Assembly: GCA_027924645.1 (NCBI GenBank)
Contig: BSBN01000242.1
Span: 3,472,001-3,536,000, forward strand
Length of the DNA: 64,000 nucleotides
DNA from: Cunninghamia lanceolata
Lineage: Eukaryota; Streptophyta; Pinopsida; Cupressales; Cupressaceae
Direction: 5' to 3'
Shown here: one piece after another, positions 33,655 through 45,520 of the stretch
Layout of the letters: every line of letters begins with the position of its first letter
Position numbering within the stretch: position 1 is the stretch's first letter
The notes under the pieces: generated by a model
Databases searched by the model: none
What the model saw: only the letters and a program-made list of their open reading frames with translations
What the model was told of the DNA's origin: nothing
Made by a program: the position numbers and the translations under genes

Positions 33655-34419
33655 GTTAGGACCATGTGATGACACTCTCCTTACTGCAGCCTAGCATTCC
33701 CTAGTTGTACTCTCCCTGTTTGTTTAGTGGTTGCCTTTGGAAGTACTGTTCTGTTGTTTGTGATATTGACTTGTGGTGTTGGAGTCATGTGTTGTCTTAT
33801 AGCCCACTGTTTACCTGACTGTATGTTGTAGTGGGGACCTTATGTTAACTCCTAGCTCAGGGGGTGGACCTCAGGGTTCCACATGGTCGGGTGGAAGACC
33901 TTTATCCATTGGTTTTTCCCTTGCCATTGTTCGTGAGCAAGGAGGATTTATCTTGTGTATCAGACATCAAATCTTGTCCTTGATATGAAGACAGTTATTA
34001 TGCTCATGTACTAGCCTGTGTATTAGTTGATTCATAATGTATGTATTCATATGTAATCAGGATAGTGAAAATGTAAACTACATGATGATGTACTCATATG
34101 TATAGACTTTTGAATATGTACATGTAAACTTGATCAAAGTTGATTATCTAATTATGGCATGAAATGGAGATGTATATGTATAATCATTAGTGCAATAGGT
34201 GTAGAATGAACTACTGATGTTAGTTAACAATGTATGTTAAATTATGTTGATTAATTTGTCAAGTAATGCAACCATGGAACCTTAGAAGACAAGTTGTTAA
34301 GTTTATGATGTGTATTGATTTGTTCAACATTACCGTGTTATTTTATACAAAAAAAATATTCCGCTTTGCATAGCTAGATGTGTTGTCCTCTAAGGTTTTC
34401 ATTGCGGGGCATTACATTT

Positions 34420-34431
34420 TGGTATTAGAGC
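34420..34431 (+). promoter_or_regulatory. Primer binding site of chromovirus A
   Basis: TGGTATTAGAGC, one C-to-T change from the TGGTATCAGAGC of B, three bases inside the LTR end. Confidence 0.8.
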
Positions 34432-34569
34432 GTAGTTTAAACACTGGGTACCCTAGTTATATTTGAGCCCATTATGAAACCTAGTGCTTAAACTTGGTAG
34501 AATGATTTAACTCCTGTTGAGACCCTTTTCTTAAAATAATAATAATTTGCCCTTTTGTTTGTAGGGTAG

Positions 34570-37500
34570 ATGCCTAGATGTAGGGGCCGAGGTTGGGGCA
34601 GAGGTAGGGGTCGTGGGAGAGGTGGTGGCAGTATTCCTCCTCCCAGTTCTCCTCATGGGAGTGGCCATGAAGGTGGGGGTCAGAACATGGAGGGTCAGGG
34701 TCAGCCTGATGGAGCCCAGTTGAGATAGATTCTCGAGGAGGCCCTTACCTGTTTAGGCCCTAGACAGGAGGGTGAGCAGCCTAGAGGAGGTCAGGAGGTA
34801 GACCAGTCAGGGCCTAGAGAGAGAGAGAGGTCTCCCAGGTGTAGGGAATTGACAGTTGAGCAGGAGGCCACACTAGCCAACCATATGAGGGACTTACTGA
34901 GAGCACGCCCCCCCATCTTTGATGGAATTGGTAGAGGACTTGAGGCAGAGACTTGGCTATTGGACCTAGGTAGATGTTTCACCATGCATCCGTATGGCAG
35001 CAATACGCAAGCTAGATGTGCTATTTTGCATCTCCGAGGGTTTGCTTCAACTTGGTGGAGGTTAGAGGAGCAGAAGCTACATTTGGACATTAGCACTGTG
35101 TTGTGGGAGTTGTTTGAAGATAGATTCAGAGCCTACTTTCTCTCTAAACATTGGAGGCAACGTCGAGCAGACGAGTTTCATGAGCTGAGGTAGTTGGCCA
35201 TGACAGTTGAGCAGTATGAGCACAGATTTTATGAGCTCAAATAGTATGCAGGTATCGGGGATGATGAGCCCATGTTGGTGCAGCTTTTTATCAAGGGCTT
35301 GAATACCTGGATTAGTGGAGGGGTTCGTGTATTCGAACCTAAGACCATGGAGGTTGCCGTGGAGAAAGCCCGGCTAGTGGAGGAGAATTTGGCTATGGCC
35401 CTCGGTGGGCATACAAGTGTGCGCATTGGCAGTGCACCTTCATCAGGACATGGTTCTCGATGTGGTCACACTCAGGCATCAGGTTCTCATGCACCCTCAA
35501 AGGGTGGTCAACAATAGCAGTATTCGCAGTACAAATCAAAGAATTCGCAGCATCAGCAAGGTAATAGGTTTCAAAATAAGAAAGACCGGTCTTGGCAGCG
35601 TAATAAGCTTAATCGTTATGATCAGTCAGCCTAGAGTGCATAGTCTATAGTAAGCAGGGGCAGTTTCCAGCAGTCTAGTACTTTCTGGGGTAACGGTGGT
35701 TTTGGTAGAGGCACCGGATGCTTCTCTTGCGGCCAACAGGGCCATATTGCTAGACAGTGCATGCAGAAGGGTGCATCAAGATTTGGACATTGACCAGTGG
35801 CATCTGAGCCAATGATTGGTGATGCAGGCAGGTCACACTGAGTCTTTTCAGTGGTAGATGATTGGCAGGCAGAACATCAGGGCACCGTGGTGGAGACTTC
35901 TGGTCGTATGCAAGGTATTGATTTTTCTGTTCTATTTGACTCCGGTGCATCTGATTCATTTATGTCTCCTTCCCTTGTGGAGCGTTGTGGCTTAGTGGCA
36001 ACAAAGCAAGATGATAGGTGGCAGGTTGAGTTAGCTTCCGAGGCTAAGATAGCAGTTGAGTCTTTAGCTTCAAAGTGTAATTTGAAGATTGGCTCTCTAT
36101 CTACTTCTGTGGACCTTTGCATTCTACCCCTGCGTTCATATGACATAGTTTTGGGGATGGATTGGTTGGAGGCCCATCAGGTAATGATAGATTGTCGGCA
36201 TAAATTGGTTACATGTGTGGATGACTCGGGTGCTGAGGTTGAGGTTGTAGGAGTTCAGAGACCTATTTCCCTACGTATGGTCTCTGCTATGCAACTCAAG
36301 AGGTGCATGTGTCAGGGATGTCAGCTTTTTACAGTAACTGTTAGTGATTTGGAGATGGAGGAGAGTCAAGAGGCATCTCTTGATGATCACCCACTCTTGA
36401 GGGAGTATGCGGATGTTTTTCCTTCTGATGTTCCAGGGATGCCACCTAAGCATGACATCGATTTCAGGATTGATCTAGTTCCCGGTGCAGAGCCTATCTC
36501 ACAAGCTCCATACAAAATGACCACTCAGGAGCTCAAGGAGCTTCGACTGCAGTTGGAGGAGCTATTAGCCAAAGGGTTCATATGAACTAGTGTTTCCCCT
36601 TGGGGAGCACCTGTGATCTTTGTGAAGAAGAAAGATGGATCTCTATGACTATGTATCAACTATAGGCAGCTCAATAAGGTAACGGTGAGAAATAGGTATC
36701 CCTTGCCTCAGATCGATGATTTGTTTGATCAGATTAAGGAAGCGAAGGTATTCTCTAAAATTGACCTGAAGTCAAGATATCACCAGTTGCAGATTTTTGA
36801 GGCAGATATTCACAAAATTGCATTTCGTACCCGTTATGGACATTATGAGTTCACAGTGGTACCATTCGGGTTGATGAATGCACCTTTAGTTTTCATGAGC
36901 TTAATGAATGGTGTGTTTCGCACGTATCTCGACTGATTTGTCCTCGTATTTCTAGATGATATATTGTTCTATTCGAGGACTATAGAGGAACATGAGGAGC
37001 ATTTATGTCAAGTGTTGCAGTGTCTGAGAGAAAATCAGCTTTATGCGAATTTGTCAAAATGTGCATTCTTCCAGACAGAGGTTAAGTATTTAGGTCATGC
37101 CATCTCTGGAGAGGGTATTGCAGTACATCCGTCGAAGATCCAAGCTATTATGGACTGGCCTGGACCCACCAATGTTTCTGAGGTCTGTAGTTTTATGGGG
37201 TTGGCAGGTTACTATCGTCACTTCGTCATGGGGTTTTCGAGAATTACTCACCCCATTACTTCTATTCAGAGGAAAGGGAAAAAGTTTGTTTGGTTAGAGT
37301 GGTGTCAGGAAGGCTTTCAGACTTTTAAGGGATAGCTGACTAGTGCACCTATATTAGCAGTTCCTGATCCTGACAGAGAATTTGTTGTTTGTACCGATGC
37401 TTCCTTGGAGGGTTTGGGAGCAGTTCTAATGCAGGATGGTCGCGTGATTGCCTATGAGTCTCACAAACTCAAGGATCACGAATTGAACTATCCCACTCAT

Positions 37501-39176
37501 GACTTGGAGTTAGCAGCTATGGTGCATGCCTTGGTGAGATGGAGGCATTTTCTACTAGGGCATCAGTTTGAGCTGCACAGTGATCATCGTAGTTGCAGTA
37601 TATCTTCACACAGCCCAACTTAAATGCAAGGCAAAGGCGTTGGATGGAGTTCTTGTGCAAATATGACTTCGAGGTCAAATATATTCAGGGCATGAGATCT
37701 TAGCAGTTTCTCTTACAGTTGATTTGAGAAGTCAGATTCTCATTGCTCTTCCTACTGACAGATGGTGCAAGGAGGTGAGGACCAAGATTGAGTCAGGTAG
37801 ACCTTTAGAAGGTAGATTCTCTGGTTACTCTTTTGAATTAGATGGTCTTTTGTGACATTTGGGTCATATCTATGTTCCTAATTCTGAGGGTCTTCGCACC
37901 CTAGTTTTGTCTGAGGCACATTAGACAGCCTATTTTGCCCATTCGGGTGTCAAGAAGATGCATGCAGATCTGCGTCAACTATACTTTTGGAGTGGTATGA
38001 AGCAGGATATTGCTGATTTTGTGTTGAGATGTCTTGAGTGTCAGAGGGTGAAGGTGGAACACTGGCACCTTGCAGGTCTTTTGTAGCCTCATTTGATTCC
38101 CGAGTGGAAGTGGGATATCATTTCGATAGACTTCATTGTTGGTTTGCTGATGTCCTCTCGATGACACGATGCTATTATGGTCATTGTGGATAGGTTGACG
38201 AAGGTAGCTCACTTTTCTCCTATCCATGCTTCTTACAATGCCTCTATGGTGGCTAGAGTGTTTATGGAGGACATCGTCCAATTTCATGGAATTCCCCGTA
38301 GAATCATCTCCGATAGAGATCCAGTGTTCACTTCCACCCTGTGGACTTCCTTATAGCATGCCTTGGGGACACAGCTGAACTTTAGTTCAACTTATCATCC
38401 TGAGACTGATGGTCAGACTGAGAGGGTTAATCAGGTTCTCAAGGATATGTTGAGGATGTATGTTATGGATCAGCAGAGCCATTGGGAGGACTACCTTTAC
38501 CTAGTGGAGTTTGCCTACAATAATGGTTATCATAGTTCTATTGGCATGTCTCCCTTTCAGGCTTTGTATGGTCGTCCTTGTAGGACCCCTTTTGAGTTGG
38601 GATCATTTGGAGGATAGAGTTCTTCTGGGTTCGGATATGCTTAGAGATATGGAGCAGTAGGTTGAGAGGATTAGAGAGCATTTGGTGGTAGATTAGGATA
38701 GGTAGAAGAAGTATGCAGATGCTCATAGGATCGATCATCAGTTTTCTGTTGGGGATCGGGTGTTCTTGTGTGTGCGACCGCAAAAGAGTCCAATCTGCTA
38801 TGGAAAAGGCTCTAAGCTAGCACTGTGCTTTGTTGGACCTTTTGAGGTGTTGGAGAGGATCAGTCCAGTTGCTTATCATCTTGCTTTGCTGCCTAGCTTT
38901 TCATGCATCCATGATGTGTTTCATGTTTCTGCACATAGACCTTACTATCTAGATATTGCTCATGTTCTTGATTGGACTGCTCTACAGGTAGAGGACGGGC
39001 AGCTGGCTTTGGAGCCCGTAGGCATTCTTTAGCACAGGAGACTCGCTCTCAGGGGCAGAGACATGGAGTAGGTTAGGATCCAGTGGGATCCTAATGATGA
39101 GATCTCTGCTACCTGGGAGGATGCTACCAGGATGAGGGAATTATATCCTCACTTATTTGCAGGCTTCCAGGAGTAA
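34570..39176 (+). pseudogene. Chromovirus A gag-pol, decayed
   Basis: It starts with an arginine/glycine-rich leader (MPRCRGRGWGRGRGRG, ATG at 34570). A gag region follows (FASTWWRLEEQKL, near 35050). A knuckle CFSCGQQGHIARQC is at about 35720-35760. The protease (LFDSGASDSF) is near 35935, with DIVLGMDWL later. The RT spans about 36590-37100 with FLDDILFYS near 36950. RNase H ([17 protein letters not shown]) is near 37400, the integrase at about 37900-38620 (STYHPETDGQTERVNQVL) and a chromodomain-like end at about 39030-39176. About 20 stops, mostly TAG/TGA where B has CAG, CGA or TGG, break it. There is also a 1-bp deletion near 37595 and a roughly 40-bp deletion at 37690. It was one continuous polyprotein, as the blocks abut without gaps. 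Confidence 0.9.
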
Positions 39177-39198
39177 GCCTAGTTATATGGGGGGAGGA

Positions 39199-39796
39199 TG
39201 TAATGCCCCTCACTTTTTTCTTGTGATAGATGTTATTTTCATATTTCCTATGATAGTTCTGGAATAGATGATAGTCTTATATTGCATGTTTACAGTTTTG
39301 AGATATTTGGACTAGTATGTTATGGTTTATGTTCTCCTTGATCATGGTGGACATATTTGATGACTATAGATTTATGTTGCTCTGAGTTAATGTGTTATTC
39401 GATCATGTTTATGATGCATAGCTGGTAATGGATGTAGTTATTTAATGATGTGTTTACATGAATGGAACAGTGTGGCATTACTCGTGTCCGAGTACCTTGC
39501 CATGCTACGACTTCCATTCATTGTGTTTGTGACTACATGTTTATATATGTATATATGCACAACCTTGTTGTTTGTTGCAAGATGCAGGTACCGGGCATCG
39601 ACTCCACCTGAACTACCAGGTCAGAGCGTGCCCTAGCCAATGGAGTTGTTGATTGGAGTTAGCATAAGGTTCCCTATTTAGTCAACATCCTCAAGGAGGA
39701 TGAGTTTCCAGTATTGTATCCTATCGTCACCGTCAGTTGGACTATTTGTCGTTATCTTGTTGTCATGTCATGTGGCTTCACATGGGGTCAGGTATC
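39199..39796 (+). repeat. 3' LTR of chromovirus A, first segment
   Basis: It begins TGTAATGCCCCTCAC after a G-rich PPT (GGGGGGAGGA, 39189-39198). It matches 28373-28970 and stops at GTATC, where copia E inserted. Confidence 0.92.
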
Positions 39797-40212
39797 TGTT
39801 GCAAGTATGAGGTGAGCCAGTGTTGTCATTGATGTCAACATACTCATATTGCATTGACAAGAAGGATTTGATGAGCTGTATGCTAAGGATATTGAGAAAA
39901 TTAGCCTCAGTCAGGAACAGTGAAGAACAGTGATGAGAAGAAGGCAAATGTGTTGTATAGGTTGAGAACCGGAGGATGCGGATTAAAGGGTTTGTAGATA
40001 TGAGTCTTGAGATGCTTCAATTACGATTTCAGAGGTCCGCATGAAGATCTGAAGAAGTTGTGGCTGTCGGTGTAGAACCAGTTCCGGCAAGTGCTTAGAG
40101 GTGACAGAGGATCACAGAAAGGTCTGGTGAGGTCCGGAATTGTACAATCCTAATCTGCGGATTGGAAAGAGTGTTTGAGATATCCTTGTGATATGCAAAC
40201 TCGAGTTTTGTA

Positions 40213-40581
40213 TGATTTGGAGGTCCGGAAGTATCTCTTACATTATGACAGCAGCAACAGACAGTGTTCTTAAAGTTCCGGATAAGGAGGGTAAGAGATT
40301 TCAGTAAGAAAATGAAATGCGGACGTACCTGGTCATTCAGGCAGGCTTGTGAAGGTTCTTATATCATGTTGAGGTTGTGTTGTTGGTCCGCATTGATAAT
40401 GTGTGATTTGAAGGTCCGGAAATACCTTCTACATTGGAGACAGACTGTGTTCTTGAAGTTCTGGATGAGGAAGACAAGAGATTCCAGCAAGCAAAGGACG
40501 TGCGGATGTATCCGGTCATTCAGGCAGGCCTGTGAAGTTTTCTGGATCGTGTTGAGGCTGTGGTGTTGGTCCGCATTGATA
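40213..40581 (+). repeat. Tandem duplication in the U3 of the E LTR
   Basis: Unit 1 (40213-40403) and unit 2 (40404-40581) share blocks such as GATTTG-AGGTCCGGAA, GTGTTCTT-AAGTT, GGTCATTCAGGCAGGC and TTGGTCCGCATTGATA. Spacing of the last three blocks is 183 bp, a multiple of three. An open frame of 146 codons therefore contains the same 61-residue pattern twice. The D LTR has one unit. The right LTR of E carries the same duplication. Confidence 0.8.
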
Positions 40582-40716
40582 GTAGAACCCAGAATTGAGG
40601 ATATTCTTCCGGATGAAGTTCTTGCTCTGTTTAGCCGACCAGATGTATTATTCATCCTGCGGATGTTCTTATGGTTGTTTGCCGACTTAGATGTTTGTTC
40701 CTAAGTTGATGTCTTG

Positions 40717-40724
40717 TATAAATA
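40717..40724 (+). promoter_or_regulatory. TATA box of the E 5' LTR
   Basis: TATAAATA, with the same offset (920 bp) in the right LTR at 46688-46695. It lies about 170 bp upstream of the palindrome array, so the array is expected in R or U5 of the transcript. Confidence 0.65.
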
Positions 40725-40888
40725 ACAGTTTGTGAGTTCATTTCAAAGTGTGAAAGTGTGTGATGAGTGTGGCATAGCGAAGAGAAGTGCGAAAGGCAGA
40801 GTAGAGGTTTTTGGGCTTAATTGGAACTGATCCGGACATGGTAGAGATGTCATTCTCCAGTTCAAGACTGTGATTTTTATCACTTTGT

Positions 40889-40952
40889 AGACAGTGTGTC
40901 TCCTTGTAGGCAGTGGGCCTCTTTGTGAGCAGTGTGCTCGGGCAGTGAGCCC
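40889..40952 (+). other. Array of four CAGTG-core palindromes in the E 5' LTR
   Basis: AGACAGTGTGTCT (40889-40901), AGGCAGTGGGCCT (40908-40920), GAGCAGTGTGCTC (40927-40939) and GGGCAGTGAGCCC (40940-40952). All arms pair perfectly over 4 bp (5 bp in the first and third) and differ between units, while CAGTG is constant. The same array is in the right LTR at 46860-46923 and in both LTRs of element N. D keeps two units. Confidence 0.75.
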
Positions 40953-41180
40953 TTATTGGCATGTGCCATTCATTTTTCTTTATTCTTCTAACAGAGAATA
41001 ATTCTTGGGTTAATCACCCCGTGGTTTTTCCCTTAACCGGGTTTTCCACGTCAAAATCTTGGTGTTCAATGTGTTAATGCTTATCTGCTCTTGTGTTTAT
41101 GTATTATGCTTTCATGGATGATTATTTGATATGCTACTAACTAACAACAAGAATCAAGTGTTTGAAATACAAGAAGTTTT

Positions 41181-41216
41181 ATACAACTGATTCACCCCCC
41201 CCCCTCTCAGTTGTAT
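41181..41216 (+). other. C-run loop hairpin at the U5 end of the E 5' LTR
   Basis: ATACAACTGA pairs with TCAGTTGTAT over 10 bp and encloses TTC, A and ten C residues. The right LTR (47152-47185) keeps the stem with eight C. Element N has ATAACTGA/TCAGTTAT in the same place, and D a 6-bp version. Confidence 0.7.
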
Positions 41217-41233
41217 GCCCTAGATCCAACAAT

Positions 41234-41246
41234 TGGTATCAGAGCC
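41234..41246 (+). promoter_or_regulatory. Primer binding site of copia E
   Basis: TGGTATCAGAGCC, two bases after the 5' LTR, complementary to the plant initiator tRNA-Met 3' end. Confidence 0.92.
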
Positions 41247-41288
41247 AAGTTCCTCTGACAGGAGCTTAACCGCTTGAGGAGATCCAGG

Positions 41289-44200
41289 ATGTCGTCATAC
41301 AAGAAGGATAGTCCGAAGTTCGATGGAACCAACTTCACTCTCTGGAAAGGTCGCATGAAGTGTCACTTGGAATGTATGGGAAAAGCATACTTGGATATGG
41401 TTTCAAAACCATATGTACCTCCACAAGGTGGTCCGACAACTCTGAATGAAATCACAGAAGCTGAAAACAATCTGCGGACCAAGGAAGCTCTTCTAAGCGC
41501 ATTGAATGACTCAGATCTCTCGAATGTTATTGACCTACCAACTGCATATGAGATCCTGACTAAGCTGGAACTTCTGTATGAAGGAGATGAGTTTGTCAAA
41601 AGTGCAAGGTTACAAAGCCTGAAAGGGAAATTTGAAAGATTGAAAATGAGAGATGATGAAAACATTACTACCTTCATGCCAAGAGTAAATGAGCTGGTAT
41701 GTGGAATCAGAAATGCTGGTGGAACTTTAGATGAAAATGAGATTGTCTGCAAAATCCTAAGATCCCTTCCTGCTGGCTACAAAATCAAAGTTGCTGCCAT
41801 TGATGAATTCAGAGCCCACACAACTGTCACAAGAGAACAACTGGCTGGCAAACTAGCTGCATTTAAAATGACCGAGTTTGGAGATGATCCTCCCAAGACT
41901 GAATCTGCTTTCAAAGCCAGTGCCTATGTGAAAGGCAAACAGAGATTTGATCCGGGTGAAAACTCATCAAGGAAAATGTCATGGTATGATCAAGCAAGAA
42001 GAGACATGGAAGAAGAAGAAGCAGAAACAGCTCAACTTGAAGCCCTCATTGCAAAGAGACTGCCAAGAGGATCCGGTAAGTATGAAGGAAAACTACCCTT
42101 TAAGTGTTTCAACTGCAATAAGATTGGTCATTTTGCCTCAAGATGTCCGGAGAGATCTGCAAGATCTAATACTCACAGACAAAGGTTTCAAAAGAATTGC
42201 TATTATGTTCATGAAGAAGATGACAATGAAGGAGTAACAGATGATGAATCAGAACTAGGAAGCAAATCCGGAAATGAGTGGGTGTTTATAGCCATCAAGG
42301 AAGAAGATTCAATACTCTCTGAATCTGTCAATCACAAAGTTGTTGAAAAAGCCTTGGCTGCTCAAGTGGAAGAAAAGGATGATTGGGTTATTGACAGTGG
42401 ATGTTCTCACCATATGACTGGTGACAAGAATAAGTTCTTAGATTTGGAAAGATATGAAGGAGGAATGGTAAAGTTTGGTGACAATTCTGCTGGCAGAATC
42501 AGAGGTAGGGGAACTATTTCCTTTGATGGTAAGAGCAAAACAGGAAATGTACTGTATGTTGAAGGATTGAAGCACAATCTTCTCAGTGTTGGTCAGTTAG
42601 TGGACAAAGGTTATGATCTCCGGTTCAAGAATGGAAAATGCAGAATCTTTACAAGCTCCGGAACTGAAATTGCATCCGGTACTCAGACAAAAGGTAATAT
42701 CTTTCATCTAGTTGGTTCAAACAAAAGTTGTTTATTTGCTCAAATTGATCAGAGTTGGTTATGGCATAGAAGAATGTGTCATGTAAATTTTGATAACATC
42801 ATCAAGATAAGCAATACTCAGGCTGTAAGAGATCTTCCAAAATTGATGAAACCTACAAATAGTTTGTGCAAAGAATGCAAGCTAGGTAAACAAAGCAGAG
42901 TCTCTTTCAAAAGCAAAGATCAGTCTTCTACCGGATTGTTGGAATTAGTACATACTGATCTATGTGGTCCAACAAGAATCAAGAGTCTGCAGGGTGATAG
43001 ATATTTCATGTTGTTGATTGATGATCATTCCCGGATGATGTGGGTTACCTTTCTAAAAGAAAAATCAGAAGCATTTGAGAAGTTCAAAATCTTCAAAGCT
43101 ATGGTAGAGAATCAAACCGGATTGAAACTAAAATGTCTAAGGACTGATAGAGGTGGTGAATTTACATCTGGTGAGTTCATTGACTTTTGTGAGAAGCAGG
43201 GTATAAGGAGACAGTTGTCTGCTCCTAGGACTCCACAACAGAATGGAGTAGTTGAGAGAAAGAACCGGACCATCCAGGAGGCTGCTAGGACAATGATGTT
43301 GGAAGCAAATGTTCCTCAAATGTTTTGGAAGGAAGCTATCAGCACTGCAGTCTACACTCTCAATCGAGTTCAAATCAGAAACAACACCGGTAAGACCCCC
43401 TATGAACTCTGGTTTGGCATCACTCCTACTGTGAAATATTTCAGAGTATTTGGTAGCAAGTGTTATATTAAAAGAGATGAAGATCTAGGAAAGTTTGATG
43501 CTAGAAGTGATGAAGGAATTTTCTTGGGTTACTCCACTCAAAGCAAAGCATACCGGTGTTACAATAAGAGATTGAGGAAGATGATAGAAAGCACCAATGT
43601 GAAAGTTGATGAAGGAATTGAGAAACCTTCAAGATTTTATGAGATTAATGAAGATGACCAAGAGAGTGTTCAAGGACCACAATCCTCTTCGGTGAGACAG
43701 AGTCAGCCTGATCCGGTAAACCAGGAAGAAGAGATAGGTCTGAATGAGCCTGATCAAGAAGCAGCAGTGCAGGATACTCCCAAAATTCCAAGGTATGTAC
43801 AACTGAACCACTCTGAAGATCAAATCATAGGTGACAGAAGCAAAGGTGTACAAACTAGAAGGAATGTTGCTCAAAATCAGAATGAATGCTGTCTGATTTC
43901 AAAGATTGAACCTAAAACAATAAATGAAGCCTGCAATGATGAAAACTGGACCAAAGCAATGGAAGATTAATTAATGCAAATTGAGAAAAATCATACTTGG
44001 GATCTTGTTCCCAGACCTAGAGACAGGAATGTAATTGGAACCAAGTGGGTCTTCCGGAACAAACTAAATGAAGCTGGTGAAGTAATCAGAAACAAAGCTA
44101 GATTGGTCTGCAAAGGCTACTCTCAATTAGAAGGAATTGACTTTGAAGAGACTTTTGCTCCGGTGGCAAGAATTGAAGCAGTTAGATTACTTCTTGCATT

Positions 44201-45443
44201 TGCTGCCTTCAAAGACTTCAAGGTATATCAGATGGATGTCAAGTCTGCCTTCCTAAATGGTGATCTGGAAGAAGAAGTCTACATTGAACAACCGGATGGT
44301 TTTCAATTGTCTGATAATGATGATATGGTCTGCAAGTTGAAGAAAGCTTTGTATGGATTAAAGCAAGCCCCAAGAGCATGGTATGAAAGGTTCGATAAGC
44401 ATCTTGTGCAGATTGGATTCAACAAAGGTACTGCTGACAGTAACTTATATTTCAAAATTGATCATGAAAATATTTTAATTGTTGAAGTATTTGTGGATGA
44501 TATCATTTTTAGAGGAAGAGATAGTATGTGCAAAACTTTTGCAAATCAGATGAAAAGTGAGTTTGAAATGTCTATGCTTGGTGAAATGAATTTCTTCTTG
44601 GGTCTGCAAATTACTCAAACAAAAGAAGGGATCTTCATTTCTTAGACCAAATATGTGAAAGAATTGCTAAAAAAATTTGGTATGGAAGACTCAAAGTCTA
44701 TGAACACTCCTATGGCAACCGGATGTAAGTTAAGCAAAGATGATGACTCTCCAAAGGCAGATCAGACAAAGTATAGATCAATGATTGGTGGATTGTTGTA
44801 CCTCACTCAAACTAGACCAGATATAATGCAGGCTGTTGGTCTTGTGGCAAGATTCCAGGCTGATCCTAGAGAATCTCATGTTATGGCAATCAAAAGAATT
44901 TTTAGGTACTTGAAAGGAACAGTGGAGTATGGTCTATGGTACCCTAGAGATCCGGACTTCTCTCTTCATGCTTACACAGATGCAGATTGGGTAGGAGATG
45001 TGGATGACAGAAAGAGCACTAGTGGTGGAGCATTCTTTTTGGGGAAGAGATTGGTTTCTTGGCTAAGCAAGAAACAAGATGCAATATCTCTATCTACAAC
45101 TGAAGCAGAATACATTGCAGCAGCAGGTAGTTGCACTCAAATCTTATGGATGAAGCAGATGCTAAGAGACATCAAAGTTGAATATGAGGAGCCTATCACA
45201 ATTTTCTGTGATAATTCAAGTGCAATTAATATCTCCAAGAATCCGGTATTGCATTCTAAGACTAAGCACATATCTATCAAATTTCACTTCTTGAGAGAAC
45301 AAGTAAACAAGGAAGAAGTCAGACTGGAGTATGTTCCCTCCAAGGATCAGATTGCAGATATCTTTACAAAACCTCTTCCCAAGGACTCTTTTGAATATCT
45401 CCGGGAGAAGTTAGGGGTCATGGCCCCTCCGGTGATGAACTAG
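41289..45443 (+). CDS. Copia E Gag-Pol polyprotein (two in-frame stops)
   Basis: The start chosen is the ATG at 41289 ([13 protein letters not shown]), the first ATG of the frame after the leader. The Gag domain occupies about residues 10-200. The knuckle [14 protein letters not shown] is at about 273-286, and the protease DSG at about 369. The integrase zinc region (LWHRRMCH ... CKECKLGK) spans about 490-535. The catalytic triad is D557, D620, E656, so the second interval is the expected 35 residues. The RT has FVDDIIF near 44490. The RNase H tail contains [13 protein letters not shown] and [15 protein letters not shown]. The length, about 1,384 codons, is normal for plant copia. Stops are TAA at 43968-43970 (D has GAA) and TAG at 44643-44645 (D has CAG). 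No frameshift is seen. As written it cannot make full RT, so it is a very recent pseudogene unless the stops are read through. Confidence 0.92.
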
Positions 45444-45520
45444 GATGCACTGATGTGCATCAGTCCGGTGAATATCACAGTCATATCTTGTGATCCGGAT
45501 TGATGATGGGGAGCTGCAAC

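Larger units (their letters stand above)
39797..41231 (+). repeat. 5' LTR of copia E
   Basis: 1435 bp, TGTTG...CAACA. Landmarks are a partial tandem duplication of about 183-191 bp (40213-40581), TATAAATA (40717-40724), a GTGAT-TTTT-ATCAC hairpin (40870-40883), four CAGTG palindromes (40889-40952), a CCACGTCAAAATCTTGGTGT block near 41047 and a C-run hairpin (41181-41216). Confidence 0.95.

Noticed and set aside
40264..40704. 146-codon ORF (and antisense 98-codon ORF) in both E LTRs
   Set aside because: They arise from the 183-bp duplication in U3, lie upstream of the TATA box, show no known motif, and recur at 46235 only because LTRs are copies.
40889..40952. Iron-responsive-element-like loops (CAGUGN)
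   Set aside because: In an IRE the loop C pairs across the loop with the G of CAGUG and a C bulge lies below; here the C pairs with a later G in the stem and there is no bulge. The likeness is only in the loop letters.
40860..40960. CRISPR-like repeat array
   Set aside because: Units are 13-19 bp without spacers of unique sequence, in a plant LTR; no cas genes.
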